Below, one piece after another: positions 10,676 through 19,089 of a DNA stretch of 64,000 nt (the stretch's first letter is position 1; each line of letters begins with the position of its first letter). Origin of the DNA: Oceanospirillaceae bacterium. GTDB lineage: Bacteria; Pseudomonadota; Gammaproteobacteria; Pseudomonadales; Litoribrevibacteraceae. The notes under the pieces were generated by a model. It did not search any database, had not been told where the DNA came from, and saw nothing but the letters and a program-made list of their open reading frames with translations. The translations under genes and the position numbers were made by a program. The stretch covers positions 806,001 to 870,000 of the forward strand of contig JADFAD010000006.1 in assembly GCA_015665455.1 (NCBI GenBank). Direction: 5' to 3'.

Positions 10676-11371
10676 ATGATGAATCGTATTTTGGTTATTG
10701 ATGATGACTTTACCATCGGACGCACATTACAGTTACACCTAAGCAATGAAGGCTTTCACGTGATTCACCTTCAGAGTGTTGAAGAGGGCTTAAATAAGCT
10801 GACGACCATTAATCCGAATTTAATCCTGCTCGATCTCAGACTTGGGGAAATGAAAGGTTCAAACAGCCTACCGCTCTTCAAAGAAAAAGCACCGAAAGCT
10901 CGGATATTCGTCATGATCCCTCCTCATGATATTGAAAACACCGCCATGCAAACGGGAGCGGATGAATACCTTCATAAACCTTTAGATTTGGACGAGCTTG
11001 ATGTGGCAGTCAATAAAGCACTCGCCTGTCAGAACAAGCGGTTAAGGGAAGACTTAAATTATAGACTGCCAGTCGAACCTATTGCCGCTCCAGCATTACG
11101 AGAGAGAAAAGAAGACCTTGAAGAATTAATAAGAAACGTACTTTCCCGAGCAAATCGCGATCTAGGCCGTCAAATTACTGCAATCGCCCCTGAGGTCATG
11201 AAGGTCTTATCTCACTATCATTGGCCCGGTAATGTACGTGAGCTTGAAAACACCTTAATCAAAGCCGTAGCTCTTTGCCAGGGAGACATGCTAACCATGG
11301 ATTTATTGCCTGAACATATCTTAGGTAATGCATACAAAAAAGAAGGAATTGGAAAAAACCATAGTCAGTGA
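10676..11371 (+). CDS. Shortened NtrC-family response regulator lacking ATPase core and HTH
   Basis: A 231-residue protein. Residues 1-118 are a receiver domain with the acidic pocket IDDD, phosphoacceptor Asp53 in LLDLRL and Lys101 in HKPLD. From residue about 124 it jumps straight into the last third of a sigma-54-activator AAA+ domain: REDLNYRLPVEPI, ALRERKEDLEEL and YHWPGNVRELENTL. Walker A, the GAFTGA loop and Walker B are absent, as is the Fis-type helix-turn-helix. The part that is present is well conserved, so the gene looks like an in-frame internal deletion of roughly 200 codons rather than random decay. It cannot be a normal sigma-54 activator. It is convergent with the histidine kinase gene. 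Confidence 0.8.
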   Translation: MMNRILVIDDDFTIGRTLQLHLSNEGFHVIHLQSVEEGLNKLTTINPNLILLDLRLGEMKGSNSLPLFKEKAPKARIFVMIPPHDIENTAMQTGADEYLHKPLDLDELDVAVNKALACQNKRLREDLNYRLPVEPIAAPALRERKEDLEELIRNVLSRANRDLGRQITAIAPEVMKVLSHYHWPGNVRELENTLIKAVALCQGDMLTMDLLPEHILGNAYKKEGIGKNHSQ

Positions 11372-11432
11372 AACATTAGACATTTCAAGACTCAGAATGT
11401 ACTGCTAGATCGCCCAATATGAAAAACATTAA

Positions 11433-13382
11433 TTAATGCTCTTCAAAAGGTAACTTAACAGTGAAAACCGTTCTGCCAGGTTCACTCTCAAAGTTTAATT
11501 CACCTTGGTGTTTCTCAATAATTCTTTTACAAATGCCTAATCCTAAGCCACTCCCCTCACCCGCAGACTTAGTCGTGAAAAAAGTTTCCCATACTCGATC
11601 TTTTAACGAACTTGGGATTCCCGGGCCGTTGTCCATAATTTTCACAACGATACAGGGGCGATTATGACTGTCTTCACCCACCGAAGACTCTAAGGTTAAA
11701 ACACCTCGGTTATCCATCGCTTGTAGCGCGTTATGGATAAGGTTGGTCCAGACTTGGTTAATTTCATCAGGATGGCAAATTAATAAAGGGACTTCTTCCA
11801 AATGTTTAATAACTTCACAACCATGTTTTAATAACCCTCGGTATAAAACCAATACGGTATTAAGCCCCTGATTAATATCAGATTCAATTTTCTCACCCGT
11901 ACTGTCTTTATGAGCAAACTGTTTCAGTGCAAACACCACTTTAGACGCTCTTGATGTAGCCGTATGAATGGTTTCAAGGCTGCTACTGACACTGAACAAT
12001 TGATACGCTTTTTCAATGATGCCTTGGCATGAGTTAGCTTTCATGAATGGTAACAACGATGGGAGGATATCCAGAACGTTCATTTCAGCTAAAATTTCTG
12101 CAATTTCATCAGCCCCCTCAATACCAGTCACCTCAAGAAGCTCTACTATGTCTCGTCTTATTTTTCGCTCTTCCCGAGTCGTCAGACTGGCCTCAACTTT
12201 GGCATTCGATATAAGCTGAATAAAGAAAGCTTTTTCTTCCGTCGAGGTAGTCTCGACCAAACCATCAATGCTGCCAATAAACGCTTTATACCCGTTTTCA
12301 GCATTCCCCACTGATGCCTGAATCGCGCCTAAGGGCGTATTAACTTCATGAGCAATGCTTGCTACCAATTGACCCAATGCAGCCATTTTTTCAGACTGAA
12401 TGAGTTGCTGCTGGCTTTCTTCCAGCTCAAAAAGAGCACCTTCCAATTCTTTATTCTTTTGATCCAATGCGTTCGTACGCTTTTTAACCCGCCGTTCCAA
12501 TGTTGCGTTGTATTCTTCCAACTCTGCATAACTGCTCTGCAGCTTTGAGGCCATATCAGCAAAGTTATTTGCTAACACGCCTACCTCGTCCTTCTTAGAA
12601 GATCGAATATGTTGCCCAATGGAAAAATCGCCATCCGCTATCTGTTTTGAAAACCGAGACAGTTGAATAAGCGGCGCACTGAGACGCTGAGACAATTGAG
12701 AAATTAACAAATAGGTTACCGCCAATACGATGAAGGCAATAACAAACGTTTTGAGCGTCTCATTTTGGATTGTGCTTTCAATATCACTTTGAGAGTGAGC
12801 AATTTCATCACGAAGCTGTTTCAAAGAATATGCAAGGACAAGTCGCCCCCAAGGTGTTGGACCAATATTTACAGGGAGTTCGTACTCAAGAAGTTCTGTA
12901 TTTATTCGAATCTGATTATTCGCTATGACCTCTTCATTATCAGTACTGACATAGAGATCATCTAAGACTACACGTTGATGTCTATAACGCGATGGAGGGA
13001 CATAAAGCTTCTGTTGCGCACTCGGCTTAAGACTGTGTAAAACAACTTTCTCGTTTTTATCAATCAAAACAACGTACTTTAACTCTTCGGTATTTTGAAC
13101 GTAACGTTTAATTTCATTCGATAAGTAAAATAAGTTGTATGAAGCGATATCGTCTTCCGCCCGTCGCTTTAACTGATCAGCTAAGGATATGGCACGATGG
13201 TGCAGGTTTTCTTGCATGAGCGTCATGCGCTTTTGAAGCTCAGACTGCAATACTTGGCGCTGACCGGTGATTTGGAAATACGTTAGTAACACTAAAACGG
13301 ACATAACCAACAAGATCATGGCAATCGCAAACCGCCAACGTATCCCGTATTGTATTTTTGAGCCAAGTCCGTGAGCGTCCAT
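11433..13382 (-). CDS. Membrane sensor histidine kinase
   Basis: A 649-residue kinase with membrane helices at about 18-36 and 212-229 enclosing a periplasmic sensing domain of about 170 residues. A HAMP region (around 230-285), a long coiled coil (285-335) and a HisKA helix with His345 in SIAHEVNTP follow. Between the two HisKA helices lie about 110 extra residues (roughly 360-470), before the ATRAS-like second helix near 475-492. The ATPase domain has the N box NLIHNALQAM, G1 DNGPGIP and G2 GEGSGLGLGI. It is encoded just downstream of a receiver-only regulator on the same strand, its likely partner. The ligand is unknown; adjacent genes encode periplasmic binding proteins. Confidence 0.88.
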   Translation of the reverse strand: MDAHGLGSKIQYGIRWRFAIAMILLVMSVLVLLTYFQITGQRQVLQSELQKRMTLMQENLHHRAISLADQLKRRAEDDIASYNLFYLSNEIKRYVQNTEELKYVVLIDKNEKVVLHSLKPSAQQKLYVPPSRYRHQRVVLDDLYVSTDNEEVIANNQIRINTELLEYELPVNIGPTPWGRLVLAYSLKQLRDEIAHSQSDIESTIQNETLKTFVIAFIVLAVTYLLISQLSQRLSAPLIQLSRFSKQIADGDFSIGQHIRSSKKDEVGVLANNFADMASKLQSSYAELEEYNATLERRVKKRTNALDQKNKELEGALFELEESQQQLIQSEKMAALGQLVASIAHEVNTPLGAIQASVGNAENGYKAFIGSIDGLVETTSTEEKAFFIQLISNAKVEASLTTREERKIRRDIVELLEVTGIEGADEIAEILAEMNVLDILPSLLPFMKANSCQGIIEKAYQLFSVSSSLETIHTATSRASKVVFALKQFAHKDSTGEKIESDINQGLNTVLVLYRGLLKHGCEVIKHLEEVPLLICHPDEINQVWTNLIHNALQAMDNRGVLTLESSVGEDSHNRPCIVVKIMDNGPGIPSSLKDRVWETFFTTKSAGEGSGLGLGICKRIIEKHQGELNFESEPGRTVFTVKLPFEEH

Positions 13383-13497
13383 AAATTCCTGTCATCAAAC
13401 CATCATATCAACCATGCTAACAGGTATTTATAGCATAACTGGTGAGAACAAACAGGATTAAAAAACGACTTTTTGAAACCCTACAAATTCCGGTATT

Positions 13498-13899
13498 CTA
13501 AGATATCTTTCGTATATCTGTCCCTGGTATTGCAGCTTTTAAGTCCGCCATGGACCAAGGCTTTGATAAGCAACAGGTCAAATTCGCTTGCTCTTCTGTC
13601 CGCTTCACAGCTTCTGGATCTGCTTGGCCCGTCAACATAATTTTAACAATCTTAGGGTATTTCTGGTGTACTCCTATTAAAAACTCATCACCTTTTACTT
13701 CGGGCATGAGCCAATCAGAGATGATGATTGAAATCGAATCACCATCTTCATATATCTCATTAATAATTTCCCAGGCCTCTGCTGCACTTTGAGCAACCTC
13801 ATAACAGTAAGCAGTACCAAAGAGGTGACGTAACTGAGCCTTTAGGCTCATGAGTATGGTCCGATCATCGTCCACACATAAAATAAACTCTTTAGCCAC
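13498..13899 (-). CDS. Single-domain response regulator
   Basis: With the GTG start at 13899 the protein has 133 residues and is a bare receiver domain: acidic pocket CVDDD, phosphoacceptor Asp62 in IISDWLMPE, Thr90 in MLTGQ and Lys113 in LSKPW. There is no output domain. An in-frame ATG at 13926 would add nine residues (MKGGERRYI), but the G-rich stretch there looks like the ribosome-binding site. It lies 115 bases upstream of the histidine kinase gene in the same orientation, so it is probably its cognate regulator or a phosphate sink. Confidence 0.85.
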   Translation of the reverse strand: MAKEFILCVDDDRTILMSLKAQLRHLFGTAYCYEVAQSAAEAWEIINEIYEDGDSISIIISDWLMPEVKGDEFLIGVHQKYPKIVKIMLTGQADPEAVKRTEEQANLTCCLSKPWSMADLKAAIPGTDIRKIS

Positions 13900-14046
13900 A
13901 ATATACCGCCTTTCACCGCCTTTCATAAAAACAACCCAGTTTATAGACTATACTCATAGGTTGAATTTTGCTATATCGGCTTTCTTTTTCAAACATTGAT
14001 AAGTAGATTAAGCATTTATATATAAGATAAGGTCTCGCAGGTTCAA

Positions 14047-14904
14047 ATGCATTCTAAATTGAAGCGAATTATTCAAAAAGTATCAGCGACAGTTCTATTG
14101 CTGATCACTTTTGCCTGCGCTTCTGCTGAGACACCTCTTACTATCTACTTCTATAATCCAGAAATTAACATTAATCGTAATTCAATATTAAAGCACAAAT
14201 TTGATCAATTTTTAGCCAGTTTTGGGAACTATCAGTTTCAACCCGTTAATGATCAGGCAACGTTCGAGCAACTGGTAAAAAATGAACCCGACGCTCTGTT
14301 CATGATGTCCAGTTGGTTATTCCATTCATTGAAAGATGAAATAACCTTGCAAGCTCAGCTGGTTGGGATGAAAAATGGCAGTGCCTACTATAAAAAACTG
14401 CTGGTCGTCGATAAGAACACCTCCACCAGCAACATCACAGATTTAACCATCGCCTCAGCAGGATCTAAAAAATACAGCCTTGCTGTACTGAAGGGAATGC
14501 AAAGCGGTCACAACCTTACCCCTGCCAATGCCGATCAGCTCTTAATTGTTCCCAAGGATGTGGATGCCCTACTTGCTGTTGGCTTTGGAATGGCACAAGC
14601 TGCTTTATGCACTGAAGACAGCTTCGAGCAGCTGAACACACTTTATAAAAACCAATACGATCAGCTAAAAGTCATTGGTCGAAGCCAAGTTTTCCCAAGG
14701 CTTACGGTCGTAGCATCGAATAAACCATCAGACATTCAAGATCAGTTACTGACGTTAATTGATCAAATGAGCGATACACCCACAGGGAAGATTCCACTTT
14801 CTATTCTTGGATTAGACAGCTGGACGCATATCGAAAACGCAGAGTCTTTTTATAAGACAGGATTCCAATTGAGTCAGGAATCGCGTGGAGGCAGGAAGCC
14901 ATGA
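14047..14904 (+). CDS. PhnD-like periplasmic binding protein
   Basis: A 285-residue exported protein with a signal peptide ending in ACASAE near residue 28. The mature protein resembles phosphonate/phosphite-binding (PhnD-type) and related type-II periplasmic binding proteins, which are often linked to signalling systems. No ABC ATPase or permease gene accompanies it. Its stop overlaps the next start in an ATGA arrangement, giving strong translational coupling. It is divergent from the receiver/kinase pair, which suggests it presents a ligand to that kinase rather than to a transporter. Substrate not inferable. Confidence 0.75.
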   Translation: MHSKLKRIIQKVSATVLLLITFACASAETPLTIYFYNPEININRNSILKHKFDQFLASFGNYQFQPVNDQATFEQLVKNEPDALFMMSSWLFHSLKDEITLQAQLVGMKNGSAYYKKLLVVDKNTSTSNITDLTIASAGSKKYSLAVLKGMQSGHNLTPANADQLLIVPKDVDALLAVGFGMAQAALCTEDSFEQLNTLYKNQYDQLKVIGRSQVFPRLTVVASNKPSDIQDQLLTLIDQMSDTPTGKIPLSILGLDSWTHIENAESFYKTGFQLSQESRGGRKP

Positions 14905-15905
14905 AACTGATGCAGCACATGTACACTCGCCATAAAGAGAAGTTATCAAGGTGGGCAAAAATTGGCTCAAAAGCAATTTTGGCCAGTTTTATCGGACTTA
15001 TTTTGATCAGTTGCGTAACACCGCCAGAAAAGCCCGTTCAAACGTTCATCGCATCAGACGTTCCTTCCGTATTGGTTGTCACATCCAACCAATCAGTAGA
15101 ACGCTATCGTCTCGCTGAAGATGCATTCATGAAAACCATGCACGACACGAACATTCAAACCATCAACTTACAAAACAACCATGCGCCAGTTGAAACAATT
15201 CAGGATGCCATGAACAGCAATCACTACGATGTAATATACGGCATCGGCGCAAAAGCATTAGGTAGCATTGACCATATTGCCCCAGAACAACCTACCGTAT
15301 TCAGTTCAGTATTAAATTGGAGACAATTCCAGCAACAACCAAACTACTACGGCGTATCCAGCGATATTGCACCGGCTTCGCAACTGGCGATGTTCAAGCA
15401 CTTCTTCCCGGATGTAAAACGACTTACTGTACTGTTCAGCAAAACCAACCGAGCGCTGGTTAAACAAGCTTTGAAGGCCTGTCGAGAATTAGGGCTAACA
15501 TTAAATGCAATAGAAATAGATACGCCTCGAGATCTCTCCATTTATCTGGACGATGCATTTAACAACACAGACGCTCTTTGGTTAATTTCTGATCCTGTAG
15601 TTCTGGACTCTACGAAGAATGCACGCTTGATTTTCAATCGAGCAGAACAAGCTAAACGCCCAGTATTTGCAACGAACGAGTTCTTCTCAGAATACGGTTC
15701 CACATTGACAATCAGTGCTGACCTTCCTACGGTCGGTCGACAAGCGGTGATCTATGTTAATAAGCTAATTAAGCAACAACCACCAGCGATGAAAGTTCAA
15801 TTCCCTGCAGGCAGCAAGATATCCCTGAACCTAAAAAAAGTAGAGAGCTATCAATTACACTTAAACTATGATGCTCTTGATTCCGTCAACGACTTAATAG
15901 AATAA
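14901..15905 (+). CDS. ABC_sub_bind-family periplasmic protein (probable lipoprotein)
   Basis: A 334-residue protein whose N-terminus (basic stretch, then FIGLILISCVTPP) has a plausible lipobox with Cys about residue 39. The fold signature is that of ABC transporter substrate-binding proteins of the TrpX/COG2984 type: VIYGIGAKAL, SSVLNWRQF, FPDVKRLTVLFSKTN and the C-terminal ATNEFFSEYGSTLTISADL. It is coupled to the preceding PhnD-like gene by a four-base overlap. It ends 66 bases before the convergent TonB-dependent receptor gene. With no permease nearby, a sensory or receptor-linked role is as likely as uptake. Confidence 0.75.
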   Translation: MKLMQHMYTRHKEKLSRWAKIGSKAILASFIGLILISCVTPPEKPVQTFIASDVPSVLVVTSNQSVERYRLAEDAFMKTMHDTNIQTINLQNNHAPVETIQDAMNSNHYDVIYGIGAKALGSIDHIAPEQPTVFSSVLNWRQFQQQPNYYGVSSDIAPASQLAMFKHFFPDVKRLTVLFSKTNRALVKQALKACRELGLTLNAIEIDTPRDLSIYLDDAFNNTDALWLISDPVVLDSTKNARLIFNRAEQAKRPVFATNEFFSEYGSTLTISADLPTVGRQAVIYVNKLIKQQPPAMKVQFPAGSKISLNLKKVESYQLHLNYDALDSVNDLIE

Positions 15906-15913
15906 ACCGATCG

Positions 15914-15979
15914 ACTTCTAATGAAGCCGATCTGAATCATGATTATTTATTGGAAATAAAGAAAAAATTCATTAGAAGT
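15914..15979. repeat. 12-bp inverted repeat at the convergent ends
   Basis: ACTTCTAATGAA (15914-15925) and its exact reverse complement (15968-15979) face each other across 42 bases, spanning the end of the TonB receptor gene. The loop is AT-rich and contains the small palindrome AATCATGATT. It may form a weak bidirectional terminator. Confidence 0.45.
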
Positions 15980-17984
15980 GGTAAAGCGCATCCACAATAA
16001 AACTGCGTCCAGGCTTTGGATAGTCTGAGATCATCACACCGGCCGGTGTAGGGTCATAATATTCAGTATCAAAGACATTATACGCAGACATTTTAAGGTC
16101 TAAGTCTTTCGCCACAAACCCTTGCGTGACAAACGCTAAATCAAGCGTTGCGTACTCATCAACGTTACTGCGTGTATCTGTAGAAACTCGTTCAGTTTCA
16201 CCTTTGTACATAACCCCTGTAAAGAAACTCATATTACGAGAAATGTAGTAATTGAACGTTAAGTTTGCTCGATGTAATGGCACATCTGCCGCGCGTTCAT
16301 CAATGACTTTGTTAATGGAATGCTGATAGGTGTAATTAGCCGTAACGGTTGAACCGTCAGACAAACGCGACTTTATTTCTAATTCTGCCCCCTGAACCCT
16401 TAACTCACCTACATTACCGGATTCATTCACCGCGTTATTCGTTGGAGTTGAAGCAATTAAGTCATCTATCTCATTTTGGAAAAATATTATCGATGCCGAG
16501 GTTCTTCTGTTCAAGTCGCCTTGAAATCCAATCTCAAACGTTTCTATTTCTTCAGGCTCAACATCGGGATTGCCCACAATCGAAGGATTGTTAATGTTGT
16601 ATTGTTCACCAAACGTAGGTGCTCGAAACGCAGAACCATAACTGGTGACAAATCGAAGATCCGGTCGAACAGACCACGTTAGACTGGCTCTTGGATTAAA
16701 CGTATCACCAAAGTCACTGTAATAATCGTAGCGAGCGCCGGCAATCAATCGAATGTCTTCGGTGATATCCCATATATCTTGAATAAAGGCAGCCGTAATA
16801 TCACGTCGATGACTGTCATTCCAAATGGCGTATGAAGAAGCATCAACTAATGGGCCTGTGCCGCCGTTAAGGTAAATACCAACATCGTATTGGCTTTGAT
16901 GTTCAAACAGGGTTCCAAACAATAGTTTCTGATTCAGTGATAACTTATATTCAAGCTGCAGTTCTACACCCGTCACATCATGTTTTATCGGGCTTCTGGA
17001 TTTAAAACCGTCTGGGTTAGCCGGGCTTTCAGGCAAAAGCTCCCAGAAGTTATCAAACTCAAAGTGATTAAAATACGCCTTACCGTTAAAACCAAGTTGG
17101 CTGGTAAGTTCTCGTTGATAAGCTGCTTCCAAGAAATAATCGATGTACTCTTGAATTGAATCATTGTTCAAAACATTATTGGCACCTAAATAAGGTCCCG
17201 TTTTTCGTTTTACAAACTTGCCTTGGGCTGAATAGTTACCAAAGGACATTTGAGTTCCAAATTCGTAACGCTCACGCCAATAATCCGTTCGACCTGAATT
17301 GCCTATGGCGTCAAACTCAACCTTCCCTTCATCACCATTGGTGTCAAATGCCTGAACATTCGTCGAAATTTCGAAGTCACCTTTCTTATGGCCTGCTTGT
17401 ACGTTCACCTTTCGAGCATCATAACTGCCGACACTCACAGACGCTTCAATACCTCGAATATCATCTGCTTTTTTTGTGATTACGTTAATCACAGCCACAA
17501 ATGCGTTAGCACCATAGAGTGCAGACCCTGGGCCACGAACTATCTCAACTTGCTTTATGTCTTCAACAATAAACTCGTTATAGCCCCACATGGCGCCGCC
17601 ATTCACTAAGTTATTGTTAATGGGGTGTCCGTTTACTAGGAATAGCACTTTTTCCGCAAAGTCCGTCTTTACACCGCGAACTTCAACGGCCGTGTTGCCC
17701 ATTGTAAATTGACTTACGCCTAAACCAGGCACCCGTTTCAGGGCGTCCATAAGGTTGCGCGCGCCCATGGCGCGTAGATCTTCCGCAGTAATTACTGAAA
17801 CCGTAGAACCACTTTTCTCAATGGCCTCCCGTGTTTTAGTCGCTGTGGTTACATAGACCTCTTCTTGTAGCCATCGAATCTCTTCCTCTAACGCCCCCAC
17901 GGGGTGATTATCCGCCAAAGAAGCGGAAGAAATGCAGACAGAGATCAGCGTCATAAGCGGTGCATACGATTTCACGATGGCCAT
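15972..17984 (-). CDS. TonB-dependent outer-membrane receptor
   Basis: A 670-residue receptor with a signal peptide (cleavage near SASLA-D, residue 24). A plug domain follows (VSVITAEDLRAMGARNLMDALKRVPGLGV split over 55-85, then VEIVRGPGSALYGANAFVAVINVITKK around 145-175). The beta-barrel ends in an aromatic residue (DALYHF), as expected for insertion by BAM. It resembles the CirA/FepA/vitamin B12-type receptors broadly, and the ligand is not evident. The start has AGGAG at 17991-17995. Just upstream is a strongly structured leader. It is convergent with the two coupled binding proteins, so a common substrate is plausible. Confidence 0.9.
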   Translation of the reverse strand: MAIVKSYAPLMTLISVCISSASLADNHPVGALEEEIRWLQEEVYVTTATKTREAIEKSGSTVSVITAEDLRAMGARNLMDALKRVPGLGVSQFTMGNTAVEVRGVKTDFAEKVLFLVNGHPINNNLVNGGAMWGYNEFIVEDIKQVEIVRGPGSALYGANAFVAVINVITKKADDIRGIEASVSVGSYDARKVNVQAGHKKGDFEISTNVQAFDTNGDEGKVEFDAIGNSGRTDYWRERYEFGTQMSFGNYSAQGKFVKRKTGPYLGANNVLNNDSIQEYIDYFLEAAYQRELTSQLGFNGKAYFNHFEFDNFWELLPESPANPDGFKSRSPIKHDVTGVELQLEYKLSLNQKLLFGTLFEHQSQYDVGIYLNGGTGPLVDASSYAIWNDSHRRDITAAFIQDIWDITEDIRLIAGARYDYYSDFGDTFNPRASLTWSVRPDLRFVTSYGSAFRAPTFGEQYNINNPSIVGNPDVEPEEIETFEIGFQGDLNRRTSASIIFFQNEIDDLIASTPTNNAVNESGNVGELRVQGAELEIKSRLSDGSTVTANYTYQHSINKVIDERAADVPLHRANLTFNYYISRNMSFFTGVMYKGETERVSTDTRSNVDEYATLDLAFVTQGFVAKDLDLKMSAYNVFDTEYYDPTPAGVMISDYPKPGRSFIVDALYHF

Positions 17985-17996
17985 TTTTCACTCCTG

Positions 17997-18054
17997 AAAA
18001 TCAACCTAACGACACTCGTCAATGTCGTTAGCTACTTCATCCAATGTTGATTTT
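17997..18054 (-). promoter_or_regulatory. Structured 5' leader of the TonB receptor mRNA
   Basis: Two stacked perfect stems are visible. The inner stem pairs CTAACGACA (18006-18014) with TGTCGTTAG (18023-18031). The outer stem pairs AAAATCAAC (17997-18005) with GTTGATTTT (18046-18054). The two arms abut on one side and are separated by a 14-base bulge on the other. In the mRNA the structure ends one base before the CAGGAG ribosome-binding site. The position suggests translational control, but it does not match cobalamin, TPP or other leaders I know. Confidence 0.6.
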
Positions 18055-18214
18055 GAAATATTGGTACATAAGTATTGGTAAAAAGTCGTTTATAAACAAT
18101 CTATAGCATGGAAAACCCACACTTAATAAAAAAGCATCTACTCTCTCATCTTTTTACCACAGATTACAAATATCAGAGTGTAGCCTAAATTTTCACACTT
18201 AATAACGAAACACC

Positions 18215-18967
18215 CTAACCAACCACTTTTAGCGGTTCGCTATTCACATAATTGGGTGATGTTACATACGTCAGACGACTTTGAGACAAGCCATTCCGCA
18301 TAAGTAAGTACAAATAGTTCACTGCGGCATGGTTTGGGTCCACAACAGGGATATTAACCTTATATTTCTCTTTTAACCGCTGAGCAACAGGCCCTGCAAT
18401 GAAATTAAACCCTGTACAGCCTAAGATAATCGCATCCGCCCCATGTGATTCGATCGCGTCAACACTCGCGAGAAAAACTTTCTCCACCACTAAATCTCGA
18501 TTAACCAGTTCATGGACGGTCAAATCAATGGGAGATATCGATGCAAAGTTAGGTGAAATACCAAATAGTCGAGTATGCGACTCCTGAAGATCCATCACAG
18601 AATCTGAAAACGTCACGATGGAGAACTTTTCGGCCAACATCATGGCTGTATGAGCACTGGGTCGGAAACCTCCAATAACCGGAATATCCACCAACTCTCT
18701 TGCTTCCTCTACACCGCAATAGTCGAAATCCGAAACAAAAACCCCATCAAACCCCGCCTCCTCAGCCTGTATAACCATATCCACCACATGCGTCGCATTC
18801 ACTGTCTTATCCCAACGGCTTTCGATCGAAGCATTTCCTCGTTTAATATTATCTACCTCGATATGGAGATCAGGCGGAGCGACGGACATCGCAACATCTC
18901 TAAGCTCCTCATTGTACGAATCGTTATTAATAGGAATAATAATCTTCATCTTAAGTGTTCTGTTCAT
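18215..18967 (-). CDS. Asp/Glu/hydantoin racemase-family protein with one conserved Cys
   Basis: A 250-residue cytoplasmic protein of the cofactor-independent Asp/Glu/hydantoin racemase superfamily. The C-terminal catalytic region GADAIILGCTGF (Cys184) is intact. In hydantoin racemases the N-terminal catalytic Cys sits in a segment like ACFGDPG. Here the aligned segment is SDFDYCG, so Asp80 replaces the Cys and another Cys (84) lies four residues on. The enzyme therefore may not be a two-base racemase; one-Cys relatives include arylmalonate decarboxylase. It lies downstream of the large unrecognised gene on the same strand, separated by 122 bases. Family confident, reaction unknown. Confidence 0.8.
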   Translation of the reverse strand: MNRTLKMKIIIPINNDSYNEELRDVAMSVAPPDLHIEVDNIKRGNASIESRWDKTVNATHVVDMVIQAEEAGFDGVFVSDFDYCGVEEARELVDIPVIGGFRPSAHTAMMLAEKFSIVTFSDSVMDLQESHTRLFGISPNFASISPIDLTVHELVNRDLVVEKVFLASVDAIESHGADAIILGCTGFNFIAGPVAQRLKEKYKVNIPVVDPNHAAVNYLYLLMRNGLSQSRLTYVTSPNYVNSEPLKVVG

Positions 18968-19089
18968 GGCTGCATTCCTACTCTACTAAGTAATTAAATG
19001 AACTTGGATAAATCCACACCACAACCGAAGTGACGGACTAAACGCTTTGTGCACAACAATCAATACCACTCCGGTTCAGTAAAGATCCG

